Origin: Hemerocallis citrina
Taxonomy: Eukaryota; Streptophyta; Magnoliopsida; Asparagales; Asphodelaceae
Direction: 5' to 3'
DNA length: 64,000 bases
Assembly: GCA_017893485.1 (NCBI GenBank)
Contig: JACEHZ010000592.1
Span: 1-64,000 of the forward strand
Shown: piece after piece, positions 53,284 through 64,000 of the stretch
How positions within the stretch are numbered: the stretch's first letter is position 1
Layout of the letters: each line of letters starts with the position of its first letter
The notes under the pieces: generated by a model
Seen by the model: the letters and a program-made list of their open reading frames with translations, nothing else
Told to the model about the DNA's origin: nothing
The model's database searches: none
Position numbers and translations under genes: made by a program

Positions 53284-56075
53284 TGTAACTCCCTATTCCA
53301 GTTGTACGTATTTTATTATGTAAATTTTTGTACTTCAATTTTCAGATCAGTTTTATTTTTCTCTTTGGACTCTTTATCTAAAGCCAGAATATTTTTCTGA
53401 TCAATTCTATAATTTTGTGATTTTTCGATCGGAGTTTGAATACAAACTTTAATCCTGATTAATCCTAATCCTAATCCTAATTCTTAATCCAATTTTCTTC
53501 CTCCCTACACCTTATTTTCTCCCTCCCTACTTCTCCATTTCTGCATACGCCAACCTCCCCCCCCTCATTTTCTCCTTCTACGCCTAACTTCTCATTTTTT
53601 CCACACATTTGATTTTTCTACACCACCACACTCCTATCCCTTGATTTTTCTACACCCCTCCTATCCCTTCCTTTCTATATACACACACACACACACATGC
53701 AGAACCTCCCACCTCATTCCCTTCTTCTCTTCCTTTGCCTTCTTCACACCCGAGAGCCCTTCTCCTTCTCTTCCCTTGCCTTCTTCACACCCGAGAGCTC
53801 AAGCAACACCCAAGCTCCACTTTACCTTCCACCTTCGAGCCAACGACTCCGCTTTTACGATCCCGTGAACCCCGAAAAACAACCCGACGCCGCGCCACCT
53901 TGTTGTTGTCGTCGCTCACCGTTGTTACCGTTGCTCGCTAGCTACCGTCTTGCCGCCATTCTTACCGCCGTTGTGCCGCCGTCCGATGCCGACGTCACTT
54001 CTTCTTTCGGTGGTTAACACCACCACCGAAATCGTCACGTTATAAGACAAGTACCTTGTACACTATTTTTGTTCTCGTACAAGCATTTTTCTTGGACTCG
54101 TGGCAAGTAGTCTAGTCATCATCATGTTTTATTGTCAAACTCCATTCTAGTCACTGGTTTCATACTATATCAACTCAAGAGTGAATCGTTAACACATTTC
54201 GAATCGTGTTATCGAATATCGAATAATCAACCTTACTATCTCTAAAATTTCTTGACCTTGCACTAAGAAGTCGACCATTCTCCCAATACTGGATTGAAGA
54301 TTTTCTACGTGAAAATCGTAGCCCATCGAGTCCCGAATCCAGAACATCTGACGGTTTCTCAATCGGATGTATAGATTGTGAGATATCGCGATTTAGTACT
54401 GGCATATTGTGAATTTCTGAACCTGCATGGGATCACTAACCGGTCTCTCGTACTGAGAATTTGACCATGTTCTCGACACTGGATCGAAAAAATTTTCTAC
54501 ATGAAAATCGTAGCCCTTCGAGTCTAGATATCCGAAACATCCTATAGTTTCTCAATCCGATGTATAGATTGTGAGATATCGTAGTTTTAGTATTGTGACT
54601 CCGAATTTTCAGAATGCACGCGAAACATCGAAACCAGCGAAGAATGAATTTGTACGCATAGCTACTGTCTTTAGAATGTATCGTGTGAATATGCGTTGGA
54701 ACCGAAAGAGAGTCTACTTTCTAGAATCTCTGACGGAATCGGATTTGCTTTTCTGTAACAACGGGAAAGTGAATTTGAATGCAGATATGTCAAGTTGTCT
54801 AAAAATTCATCTATACATTTTTGCATATAAACCCGCTACTTTTCATATTTAATGAACTGAATGTATTATTGTTCTTGTAATAATAACTTGCATATATATA
54901 ATAGGTTGATAGAATGCATTTTATACCACTTGATAATTTATAATAACTACTCTCGATACATATACTCGTTTTACGTCTCATGTCCATGATTACTGCCCTT
55001 GATATTTTTCTTGAGTAAACTATTTGATTACACCGTTCCACTAGTCGTACCAACTGCATGTTCATAATAAAAGAATAACAAGCCGGGGTTATAAGGGTAC
55101 GGCTTAATAGTGGACAATATAGGGGAGTATACTCGGAAGGGGGCCCGTGTTTCCCGAAATAGTGATTCTTGATTCTTGATTCTTGGTTACAAAATTCTTA
55201 ATTACATAATTCTCGATTACATGATTCATGATTATATGTCTTGATACTATCACTGGAAGACCCGAGTACATAATCCTATAGAATTCACTATTTAAGTCTA
55301 AACGTCACATGATTGATATGCACCGAACTTGTGGTATGAGACACAGGATTGCGTGCATTAGATAAGTTAATAACACAGATAAACTTGATATCTTCACTAA
55401 GCATGATTCTTGCTTACATGACTCTTCGTTACATGACTCTTGATTACATGACTTGATCCTTGATTATATGATTATCAATTAACTGAGCCTAGGTTATCAA
55501 TTGCTTATACCTTGAAGTCTAGAATACACTAGTTACAGTTATTACTTACATGATCATATTGTCCCATTTTCTTGTTTACTTCCATATTGTATTTGTACTT
55601 CTACTTCTTGTTTCTTCCATGTTATATCTTGTTATATTACATCTTTTTCTGCTTGTTGCTACTTGCTGCCCGAAACTTGCTCTAACGGAAACTTTTTTAT
55701 TTTTCTTTGAGTTAATAATTATACAGGTACTGATGGACCCGACGAGCAGACTCTTTAGATGATCGTTGCTGCTTCCTTACTACTTCATGTTGTTTTCTTT
55801 CAGTCGCTATTTTATCTAGTTGTTATAGCGAACTGCTTATCATATTATTTTAATTCTGGCACCTTGTACTCCTGGGCATCTTGACCCGATGTTGATGTAT
55901 TATCCAAATGATGGTTATCTATTTTCAGCTCATGTGATTATTATATTTGACTGCGTGATTGTGTTATAAAGATCTTGTTGAGCTTATAATTGTACAGCTT
56001 ATGGATGATGTATATCATTCACTGGGCCTCAGTTGCGTGCCTGTATTTCCGTATAGTGGGAAGCGGGGCGTGACA
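53284..56075 (+). repeat. 3' LTR of the Tekay-like element
   Basis: 2792 bp, homologous to 45699-48515 over its full length, with a shorter CA repeat and a shorter TTACATGACTC stretch. Confidence 0.9.
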
Positions 56076-57000
56076 CTTCTCTTCGTAGCTCTTCCATGGC
56101 GAAGCCCCCTTCATAGTCCATCGGGAGCGAAGCTTCTTTCCATAGCTCATCGGAGCGAAGTTTCTTTTCATAACTCTTCGGGGGTGAAGCTCATATTCTT
56201 AGCTCCTCGGGAGCGAAGCTTCTCTTCATAGCGCTTTCGTGGCAAAGCCCCTCTTCATAATCCCTTGGGAGCGAAGTTTCCCTCGGTAGCTCATCCGGGG
56301 TGAAGCCCATCCTCATAGTCCCTCATAAGCAAAGCTTCTCTCTGTAACTCCTAGGTAGCGAAGCTTCTCTTCATAACTCCTTGCGAGTGAAGCTCCTCTT
56401 ATTAGCTCCTCGGAAGCAAAACTCCTCTCCGTAACTCTTCAATGGCGAAGCACCTCTTCTTAGCCTCTCGGGAGCGAAGCTCCTCTTCATAGCTCCTCGG
56501 AGGCAAAGCTTCTCTTCATAATTCCTCGGAGGCGAAGCTCCTCTTCTTTAGCTTCCCGGTGGCAAGAACGGAGCATGAGTGACACCGAGCTAATCACGAA
56601 AAATGCATATTTATGGCTGTCTAATCACCTCAAAATCCGTGCCAAGAAGATGGATGAACAAGAACTCTCCAAGAAGGCATCAAGCTGAATGCCAAAAATG
56701 CCAATTTTTGGCCATCCGATTGCATCAAAATCTGCACCTAAAAGATGGACGAACAGGATCTCACGAATGAGGCCCTCCTCAATGGCAAGCCCCGAGCTCG
56801 AGCTCTACTCGGTGGCAATCACCGAGTTGATCACGAAAATTTGTCATTTTCGCCCATTCAGTCGCATAAAGACTTGCACCAAGCGGATCAACCATCCAAA
56901 TTTTTTAAAAAAGAACAAAAGTTGACGTCAGCATGCAGTTTGAAACAACTAGAAGTAAAAAAAATGGCCATGTCAGCGCCATGTGGCGCTGCACCGAACT
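56076..57000. repeat. 3' UTR tandem repeats of Tat copy 2
   Basis: 56081-56560: about 14 imperfect units of 33-36 bp around TCATAGCTCCTCGGGAGCGAAGCTTCTC. 56561-56930: two or three longer units around AATCACGAAAA, GCATCAAAATC and AAGATGGAYGAACA. These correspond in position to the 250-bp array of copy 1, but the sequence is different. Confidence 0.7.
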
Positions 57001-57543
57001 GCCCCCTGCTCGGTGGCAGCCCTCGAGCAGACTTGCCACGAAGCAACTTGGGGGAAAATGCGTGTTTTCAGATTTCCCTACAAATCATTCTCCATGATCA
57101 ACAGCATGGATCGCTTCAGGTAAGGTTTATTGTTTTTAATTTTTTTTACTAATTATTAATTCGGATTAATTAATTAAAAATTCAAAAAAAAATTTGGATT
57201 AATTAATTAAAAAGTTAAAAAAATTATAAATTCGGAAAATTGTTTAAAAATTCAGGAATTTTTTAGAAAAACTAATTAAAGTGTCCAAAAAATAATTATA
57301 AAAATAGGGAAATTGATTTTAAAATCTAAAAAATAATTTAAAACGGGAAGAAAATCAGAAAAATCACAAATAATCCATAAAATATGAGAAAATTAGGGTA
57401 TTGTACAAAGTCAGAGCAATTCTGTCAAACCCTGAACAAGGTTCCTACATCCCTGAAAGCTCTGATAAATTATGTAAATTATTCTAAATAGGCCAACTAC
57501 TCCTCGAAGACTGTGAAATCCTTAGTCTTTAGGAGGGGGGCTG
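57001..57543 (+). other. Pre-LTR region and polypurine tract of Tat copy 2
   Basis: AT-rich sequence with no gene, ending in TTAGGAGGGGGGCTG just before the 3' LTR. Confidence 0.6.
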
Positions 57544-58245
57544 TGATATGAGTAAAAATAGATACAAATCAAGATCGTTCAAATTTGGCACGAATCCTAA
57601 AGCTCTTAGGGGTAAAACGTAAATTTCGGCACTTACATGCCCGTTTGAGGAAGTTCAGCCTCTATCAGGCCCAACAACTCAAAATAGTGCTACCATACTT
57701 GCCACAGCAGCCCAACAAGAAAGAGTTCAGGTTCACCCAAAGTTGTCGATTTAAATTTTCTATCTCTAGAGAGTAACTACTTCTATCTCTCCATGCATAA
57801 GAGATGTTTTAAAAGTCTATCTGTTTATCAAGAGAAGTGTCCTTACACGATGTCTTTACGTCGATGAAGATAATGAACTTGAACACTCCACTGAGAAGTA
57901 GAGATAAATTCAATATCTTGAAAATGCCCCTCCCCCCTCATCGGCTATAAATACCTCTCGACCTATTCGGAAATGAGGTATTCACAATTTTCTCTCACAA
58001 CCCTTCATATATTCTGAGTTTTCTGACTTAGGCGTTAGAGGGTCTGCCACCGGGGCCAACCCCGTATTTCAGGCTGTTTTGCATGTCAATCAGAGCGATC
58101 ACAACTGTTAAGATCAGATCCAACTGTCAACGGCAGTCAGATTTCATAGTCATCGCTGGTGAAAAGCAAAGATTAGGCCTGTTATTGTTTTCCAAAAAAA
58201 GAACTCACAATATATGTTTGCTCCCACCGAAAATTAGTAGCACCA
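57544..58245 (+). repeat. 3' LTR of Tat copy 2
   Basis: 702 bp from TGATATGAG to AGCACCA. TATAAATA at 57946-57953 is intact, unlike in the 5' LTR. Followed by the ACAAC duplication. Confidence 0.88.
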
Positions 58246-58750
58246 ACAACAAACTAGTCATAAAAAGTATACAAAAAGTGATATCATATCTAATAAGTGT
58301 ATTAGACATGGCACGAATTCAAAATAGAAAAGTCCAAGCCACATTTTACATAGAGATGGACTATAAACTTTCCATTTAATTCTAAAATTAGATTTAAGAC
58401 ATTTCTGATCGTGGGATATGCGCTGAGATTGGTGTTTACTTTTACTTTTACTTTTTGGTGCATTTAGACAACTGCCACACTCAGACATCTAATTAGCAAA
58501 TTCTTAAAGATAATAATGTAAGAGTCATATATAATTGTACAATCAGGATTGTACATTCATTTGCATAATCGGCATACTTAGTTGCGCAGGTCTGACCTTG
58601 CCTGCACAAGGATCCACATGGACACATCAATGAAGTGTGTAGTAGTTTCAGAAAGTGTCAAGTAAGCTCTAGAACTATTTCCGCTATCTTAAAACCGAAA
58701 ACCCTGCCGATGGTAGAATAGTGGCGTTCACAACTTTCCAAGTAAAATAT

Positions 58751-59958
58751 TGATGAGGACATCGGTTCAAGACGATTCGGACGTTTCTATCAGCACAGGC
58801 ATCGTCTAGGACAGCTGCTTATTTAATTTAGAATTTTATTTCAGTATCATATTTGTTTTTAGCAATTATAGCCATATGTAATCTTTTTGTATTTTTTAGA
58901 TTTTGAGAATATTTGGAGATTTGTATCTTGATTTGTTTTGAGCCCATATATAGGCCTTGAGATTAATGAGAAAAGATATGTCATTCTTGATTAAAAAAAT
59001 TGTGTTGAGTTTTTGCTCTTTCTCTTTCTGTGTGATACAAGTGATATCCAAATTATTAGGGTTTGTGATAAATTCTATTATAATTTTAGCATTTGTGATA
59101 AACTATAAAATCTACCCCAAATTAAAAAAATCCACCAAACAAAATTACCCAAACCCTAATTTCCGAAATCCCCAAAATCAAAACCCTAATCTCACCTTCT
59201 TCTTCCTCTTCCCAAATCCCGACCAAAAAGAAAACCCTAACCCTCCTTCAGAACCATCCCGATCCCCTCCTCACTTTGCACTCTCTCCCTCTCCCCACTG
59301 CTGCAGCCCTCCGACCTAACCCCTCTCACCTCCACCCCAAATCGCACCACCCCTGACGCGCGCCACCTCACCGAAACCCCTCTCTCTGACTTCGACGACA
59401 ACAGCTGCCAAACCCAACCAACGCTGCTGTCGCGGCTGCCCTTCTCGTCGACGCAGACCACCCCGACACTGCCCTGCGTTGCCGTCGTCGATGCCGCCCC
59501 CGTTCGCCGATGTCAGCCCAGATCCGCTAGCCTCGCATTGCTGCCATTGCTCTTGAAGTTGTTGCTGCCATTGATGTGCTCTTCCAAGATCTACGTTGGT
59601 TTCTTCGCACTTGGTATACTCTTTCCACTATTAAATATTTGTGTTCTGCTGCTCTATTATCTATTATATTATCTGATTTGCCTGTTGTCCACATAAATAA
59701 TTGAGATTGAGTGTTCCACATGCTTGATTAGAGTACAAATCAATATTGAATCTATTACTTGCTAAGAACACTTAGGGATTTAATTATTGATTGTAGAGTG
59801 AATTTTTAATTGGGATTGTTAACGTGATTCAGTTCTTGAAAATCCATCCAACCAATTAATTGTTTAAAATTTCCAACTTTGATCCGAACCTACGTGTTGG
59901 TAAAATTAATCCATTAAGAATCTTGGAAATTCTCTATCTTAGGGTTAGTTTTACATCA
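58751..59958 (+). mobile_element. Solo LTR related to the minus-strand chromovirus
   Basis: About 1208 bp, from TGATGAGGACATC to TTTTACATCA. It shares with the LTR at 41104-42213 (read in reverse) the start, AGCCATATGTA, GCCYATATATAGGCCTTGA, AATGAGAAAA, TTGTGTTGAG, AGGGTTTGTGATAAA and GGAAATTCTCTAT. Flanking pentamers AATAT and AATGC agree at three of five positions, so the duplication is decayed or unproven. The CT-rich interior gives P/S-rich frames that are not genes. Confidence 0.72.
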
Positions 59959-60853
59959 AATGCTGACCAATAAAACCATGGAAGAGCACTTCTATTTACA
60001 TTAGAGAAAACATCTAAAAAAATATAGGGATTTTTTTGTATGCCACCCACAAAATAATTCTAGACAAACCCCATCAGTATATGTATTCTGACCCCTACAT
60101 TAGTTATAGTTATACCAAAAACACCATCAGGGTGGCCAAATAACCTCACTCTCAAACATATCTTTGACTGTTTGCAGGTTCTCTCATAAAACTTGAGGTT
60201 TATGGGGCTAACCATCATGAACTGTAGGGTTAAATCAAATACGGAAGTTCTTGGGCGGTTATATCAAAAGACTAAAAAATACGAGTCCCCAGTTTTGAAC
60301 TTAATTTTTCAATCCTTCAGTAATGTCCCAACCAGACAAAAGAGAATGGTTGCTTAGGCAGCCAGACTAGAACAAAACGTAAAGAAACCTATGAAAATAT
60401 GAAAACCTACAGAGTACTCACCAGGCAGCCAACCTATACAGATGGAAACATATATCCAACAACTAGCATAATAAAACTTGACAAATCTATGCAACAGTGA
60501 AACCTACAGAGTACATCCAACCTAAACAGCCAAAAGGAGCAAATCATATACCCAAACCAAATAAAAAAGTTATCTCTATTAAAATTCTGGCCCTTAAATC
60601 AACCAATGTTGATATATATAAAGTATTAAACAGTTGCACTAAGATAAGTGCTGAAATGAAATGTTCTTTTAACAGTTTTACTAAAATAACTGTGGAACTG
60701 TAATATTCATTTTGAATGTTTGATTACTTGATAAGATTAATGTGCATTAGAGAATGGAGGTTCTGACACAATATGGTGAAAGATATTGATGCAAAAGCAG
60801 AAACTCCGTAGTCAGTTCTCCCTACTCAGTAAACAGAAAGTTTGTAATCTTAC
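59959..60853. other. Intron DNA without recognised features
   Basis: AT-rich. No ORF with domains, no inverted ends with target duplications found by eye. It ends at the donor GTAAGA of the GET3-like exon (minus strand, 60853-60848). Confidence 0.45.
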
Positions 60854-60964
60854 TGGATTTTTGAATTGTTTGTTCACTTGCTCAACAACATCCTTCATGC
60901 CTTCAAGTCTCCCTAGCATTGCATCCTCACTGAACTCATCACCAAGGCCGAATAGACGAGTAGC
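60854..60964 (-). CDS. GET3B-like ATPase, upstream exon
   Basis: 111 bases, 37 codons, between a TGCAG acceptor (60966-60965) and a CCA|GTAAGA donor. It encodes DEFSEDAMLGRLEGMKDVV and then EQVNKQFKNP, a segment highly conserved in GET3/ASNA1 ATPases that lies directly before [12 protein letters not shown] of the exon at 31479-31617. Both exons are in phase 0, so they join precisely across an intron of about 29,236 bp. Earlier exons with the P-loop should lie to the right and are not visible up to the window end. Confidence 0.78.
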
Positions 60965-61231
60965 CTGCAATAGATAACGTAAAGACTTTACTTACTGAAC
61001 TACTAATTAATAATTAATTAACTAACTAATATGTAATGATAATGTTTGAGAAATAAAACAAGTACTTAGAGTGTGAATATGCTTTTTTTTTGCAGCAAAT
61101 CAAAGATACAAGCATTTTTATGTAGCACATGGCAATGTCACCTAGTTCGTGGTTCGCTCAGTTTGTAATATGGGAAAGAGTTCGCGGTTCAGTAATATGT
61201 AAATTGCTGGGTTTTTTTTTTTTTTTGTTGT

Positions 61232-61266
<35 letters not shown>
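61232..61266. repeat. Run of 35 G, preceded by 15 T
   Basis: A T15 stretch (61212-61226), then GTTGT, then 35 G. A candidate G-quadruplex or sequencing artefact; glycine frames are not genes. Confidence 0.9.
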
Positions 61267-61267
<1 letters not shown>

Positions 61268-61347
61268 CACAGTATTGCTAAGATATGTTTTTTTGGATTG
61301 CTCAAGTACGGTGACTATATCTTGTATTATCTTGTATTATATATTAC

Positions 61348-61645
61348 TCCCTCCGTTCCAAAATGTAAGTCGTTTAAGCTTTTTATTCTTTCCAAAATGT
61401 AAGTCGTTTACACTTTCCAACGCAATGTCTTTACACTCTTAATCTCTCACTAATTAATTTTTTGACCAAACTACCAACTATAACCTTGAGAGCTTAATTT
61501 TAGACAAATAAACATAATAATCAAGTCAGAGGGTACTTTGAAAGTACACTATTAATAGGTTCAATCAAGAGGGATGTTTATTTCCTACTACATTAATCTA
61601 GGGATTTCTTAAAAAGAGTGTGGAAACCTTAAATGACTTACATTA
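61348..61645. mobile_element. Stowaway-type MITE, right end eroded
   Basis: It starts TA|CTCCCTCCGTTCCAAAATG, the classic Stowaway (Tc1/mariner) end with TA target site. About 270 bases on, AAATGACTTACATT mirrors the internal AATGTAAGTCGTTT word, but the outermost GGAACGGAGGGAG is missing. No ORF. Confidence 0.65.
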
Positions 61646-62506
61646 ATAACTATCCAACAACATAGATATAGGACAAATTATTCGAACAACAAAAACCATG
61701 TAACAGGATAAGAATGTTATCAATATCATTTCCTTTTTTTCCCTTGTTAAATATTTGTAATATTAATGCAGTTATTTATTTTGTTTGAGATAAAATCTGT
61801 TGGTTTGTTATTTTTTATTTCTTTATGCAGATTTTTCTAACATGAATATAGCGCTTTTCTCTAACAGAAATATTGGGATGACTTTCTTCTGTGGGTTTTT
61901 TTAAGAGAAATATTGCGATTACTTCACAATAGGAAATCGCTAAAAACTGTGATCTAGATTGCGGATAGATACCGAATTGGATCGCACGAACCAGATAGCG
62001 ATTCGTTAAGGGTAACAGCGAATTAGGTAACTCTGGCACATGATGCCCCTGTTTCTTTAACTGCAATCCCCCTTTTGGGGGACATTCAAACCGATTTCTT
62101 ACTAACGATGGAGATCTGTTACCAGATGAATTTTTACCTTTTCATATCGATATGTTATTATTAGCAGAATAATATACAGGGATCATGCTAGTAACATACT
62201 GGACAACTAGATCATAATAACCAAAAAACATGAAGTGGTTGAGTAAGCAAATGTCTAAAATTTTTGACATATTTATCTATTGAACTACTATATAATTATG
62301 ACTTTTGGAATACGCCAAAACTATCCCTTCGGTCAATTTTGTTGCGAACAGGAAATAATAAATCAGAATTTAGTTAGAAAACTTAGACATTAAAAAAAAC
62401 CAATTTATGTGAATTTAGACTAGCTTCATTGGGTAATATGATTTCTTACCTTCTTCAAATACACAGTTTGATTTCAGAATTGCAGTGATTTAAAAAACAC
62501 ATCAGG
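61646..62506. other. AT-rich DNA without recognised features
   Basis: No gene or repeat identified. It lies between the Stowaway remnant and the LINE, within the intron upstream of the GET3-like exon if that gene continues to the right. Confidence 0.4.
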
Positions 62507-64000
62507 ATGACCTCAATATCGATGTGTCATAGAGGGCTACGTCAAGGCGATCCGCTGTCGTCACTTTTGTTTACCATTGTCGCTGACGGGTTAGCGGAAA
62601 TTGTCAAAAGAGGGAGAGACGGAGGATCAATTGGAGGAATAGCGGTTAAGGGCATAACCGAGTCAATCTCCATTCTTCAATACGCGGACGATACTCTAAT
62701 GTTTGGGAAAGCCACGGAGGAGGAAGCAACAGCTTTGGGGATGAAGATCAATGCGGTCAAAAGTAGTGTCATTGCTATCTGCGAGGGGAGCGCATCCTCA
62801 ATAGAGATTATTGGGTCTAAATTAGGGTGCGCAGTGGGTGCGTTTCCAGTGACTTATTTGGGGTCGACATCGAGGCCGGGTTTGATGACTCGGGATGATT
62901 GGAATCATCTTATTGAAAAAATCGGTAAAAGATTGGCCGGATGGAAAGGCAAGTTTCTCTCTCTGGGTGGAAGATTGACGATGATTAACTCGGTGCTAAG
63001 TTCCATACCAATATATATGATGTCCATATACGAGCTTCCGAAATGGGTCATTAGCAAAATTGATAGATTGAGGAAGAGATTCTTGTGGAAAGGCACGGGC
63101 GAGAATGGCAAGGGGATACAACTCATTCAATGGGGCAGGGTGTGTAAACATAAGGAGTTCGGGGGCTTGGGGGTTTTAGATCTTAGAGCAATGAATATGG
63201 CTTTGCTGAGTAAGTGGTGGTGGAAGATGAGGAATAAGAAGAAACTATAGTGGAGTAAGTCATTTGATTCCTATAAGAAGAGGAAAAAAGTCAAATTTGG
63301 GGGAGTAATAGGGAGAGGGAAAGGTTCTCCCATTTGGAAGGGTATAGCGAAAGTGGGGACGATATATCACGACAATACCATTTGTAGGATCGGCAATAGA
63401 AAGAAAACAAGATTTTGGAAAGATAAATGGTGTGGTAGCAACACTCTTATCAGCCTCTTTCCGGAAGCAGCGACAGCAGCATTAAACATAGACTCCCTGG
63501 TAGCAGACATTTGGCGAAACAAAACGTTGACCATAGATATTCACGGTAATTTAAATCAGGAAACGTTGAAACATTTGCGGAACCTGAATTGTTTCATTAG
63601 GACAGAGGGAATTTACACAAATGAGACTGAAGATGAAAAAGTGTGGAATCTAAACTCAAGTGCGACATTCACGGTTAGGTCTATGTATAAGTGGTTGAAT
63701 GACGGGGGTCTAAGGAATAACGAATGTGACATCATCTGGGGTATACCGGTTCCTCTTAAAGTCAAAGTGTTTCTGTGGCTAGTAAAGAACGATGCAATTC
63801 TAAGTAAGATCAATCTTAAGAAAAGAAGCTTGATTAGCAACACTATCTGCGAGAGGTGCGAGCGCGAAGATGAGGACACAAACCACTTGTTGTTCCTTTG
63901 ACCTAGAGCGAGTAGTATATGGAAATCAGTGGTTTTGGGTTTTAGTAGTACACAGTGTCCTAGGTCTTCCTCAGATGTGTGGGGAGTCTTCAGAAATAAT
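62507..64000 (+). pseudogene. LINE (non-LTR retrotransposon) ORF2 fragment
   Basis: The plus strand encodes RGLRQGDPLSSLLFTIVADGL and LQYADDTLMFG (catalytic YADD), the C-terminal part of a LINE reverse transcriptase. Then come KINAVKSSVIAI, YLGSTSRPGLMTRDDW, WKGKFLSLGGRLTMINSVL and, after a TAG at 63248-63250, the zinc-binding RVT domain (FTVRSMYKWLN, IPLKVKVFLW-like words, ICERCEREDEDTNHLLF, PF13966 type). A short in-frame deletion removes the stretch between TEEEATAL and GMKIN. The 5' part (endonuclease and RT fingers) is missing, as is usual for 5'-truncated LINEs. It runs off the window end, with a TGA at 63899-63901. Confidence 0.85.

Larger units (their letters stand above)
45699..56075 (+). 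mobile_element. Full-length Tekay-like chromovirus
   Basis: 10,377 bp with LTRs at 45699-48515 and 53284-56075 and the exact target duplication CTTCT (45694-45698 and 56076-56080). Initiator-Met primer site at 48525-48536, purine tract at 53270-53283. Order: gag with two CCHC knuckles, protease, reverse transcriptase, RNase H, integrase, chromodomain-like tail, as in the Tekay/Del branch of plant chromoviruses. Coding is interrupted by a TAG (50534), one extra T in a T run (51456-51461), a TAA (51807) and a TGA (53118). LTRs differ mainly by scattered substitutions, CA-repeat length and small deletions. Confidence 0.93.
33304..58245 (+). mobile_element. Tat-lineage retrotransposon (copy 2), heavily nested
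   Basis: LTRs at 33304-33982 and 57544-58245 are flanked by identical 5-bp duplications, ACAAC (33299-33303 and 58246-58250). The primer site (33983-34000) is a decayed version of that in copy 1. Own remnants: gag start (34072-34990), gag end and protease (42214-43190), tandem repeats (43560-44060 and 45000-45693), an antisense-ORF remnant (44679-44984) and 3' repeats (56081-57000). Reverse transcriptase, RNase H and integrase are deleted. It holds a hAT MITE, a minus-strand chromovirus with a solo LTR in it, and a full-length Tekay-like element. The whole nest lies in one intron of the GET3-like gene. Confidence 0.9.

Noticed and set aside
59130..59470. P/S-rich plus-strand ORF as a host gene
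   Set aside because: It lies in the CT-rich leader of a solo LTR with an upstream TATA palindrome shared with the related chromovirus LTR.

Overview
The window is nuclear DNA of a flowering plant. The species cannot be told from the sequence. The evidence is the plant-specific transposon lineages (Tat-type Ty3/gypsy with an antisense ORF, chromoviruses primed by initiator-Met tRNA, hAT, Harbinger and Stowaway elements, a plant LINE) and three in-frame exons of an organelle-type GET3 ATPase with plant-like introns. More than 80% of the window is transposon, mostly nested. No rRNA gene, complete tRNA gene or CRISPR array was seen.

Left part (1-26532). A Tat-lineage retrotransposon lies on the minus strand: 5' LTR 25858-26532, gag about 25.8-23.8 kb, pol with two RNase H domains and integrase about 23.8-19.95 kb, then a plus-strand antisense gene (15880-19156, apparently four exons), then a 250-bp tandem array that runs toward a 3' LTR outside the window. 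Two elements sit in that array. One is a very young non-autonomous element (1-10438) with nearly identical 4.56-kb LTRs and only 1.3 kb of internal DNA. The other is a 3.4-kb hAT transposon (11224-14620, 8-bp target duplication) that carries exon fragments of a Raf-like kinase and of SMC4.

Middle (26533-33303). This is older DNA with a Harbinger MITE, a long-TIR element, short duplications and a 33-base G run. It holds two exons of a GET3B-like gene on the minus strand (31236-31351 and 31479-31617).

Right part (33304-64000). The preceding GET3 exon is at 60854-60964, so the intron between them is 29.2 kb. Nearly all of it is a second Tat element of the same family (33304-58245, target duplication ACAAC). 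Inside that are a hAT MITE, a pol-less minus-strand chromovirus (35028-42213) that itself holds a 3.3-kb solo LTR (target duplication CAAAT), and a full-length Tekay-like chromovirus (45699-56075, target duplication CTTCT). A solo LTR (58751-59958), a Stowaway remnant and a LINE (62507 to the window end) follow.

Most notable signals: (1) the young LTR carries an array of short hairpins in which paired bases have changed together, plus a duplicated hairpin module with the same property; (2) the Tekay-like element has a 112-nt intron-like segment exactly between gag and protease, with three in-phase acceptors, pointing to splicing or +1 frameshifting as the gag/pol switch; (3) the Tat antisense gene has in-phase introns and its last exon is conserved in the second Tat copy; (4) a conserved gene appears split by a nested 29-kb intron.
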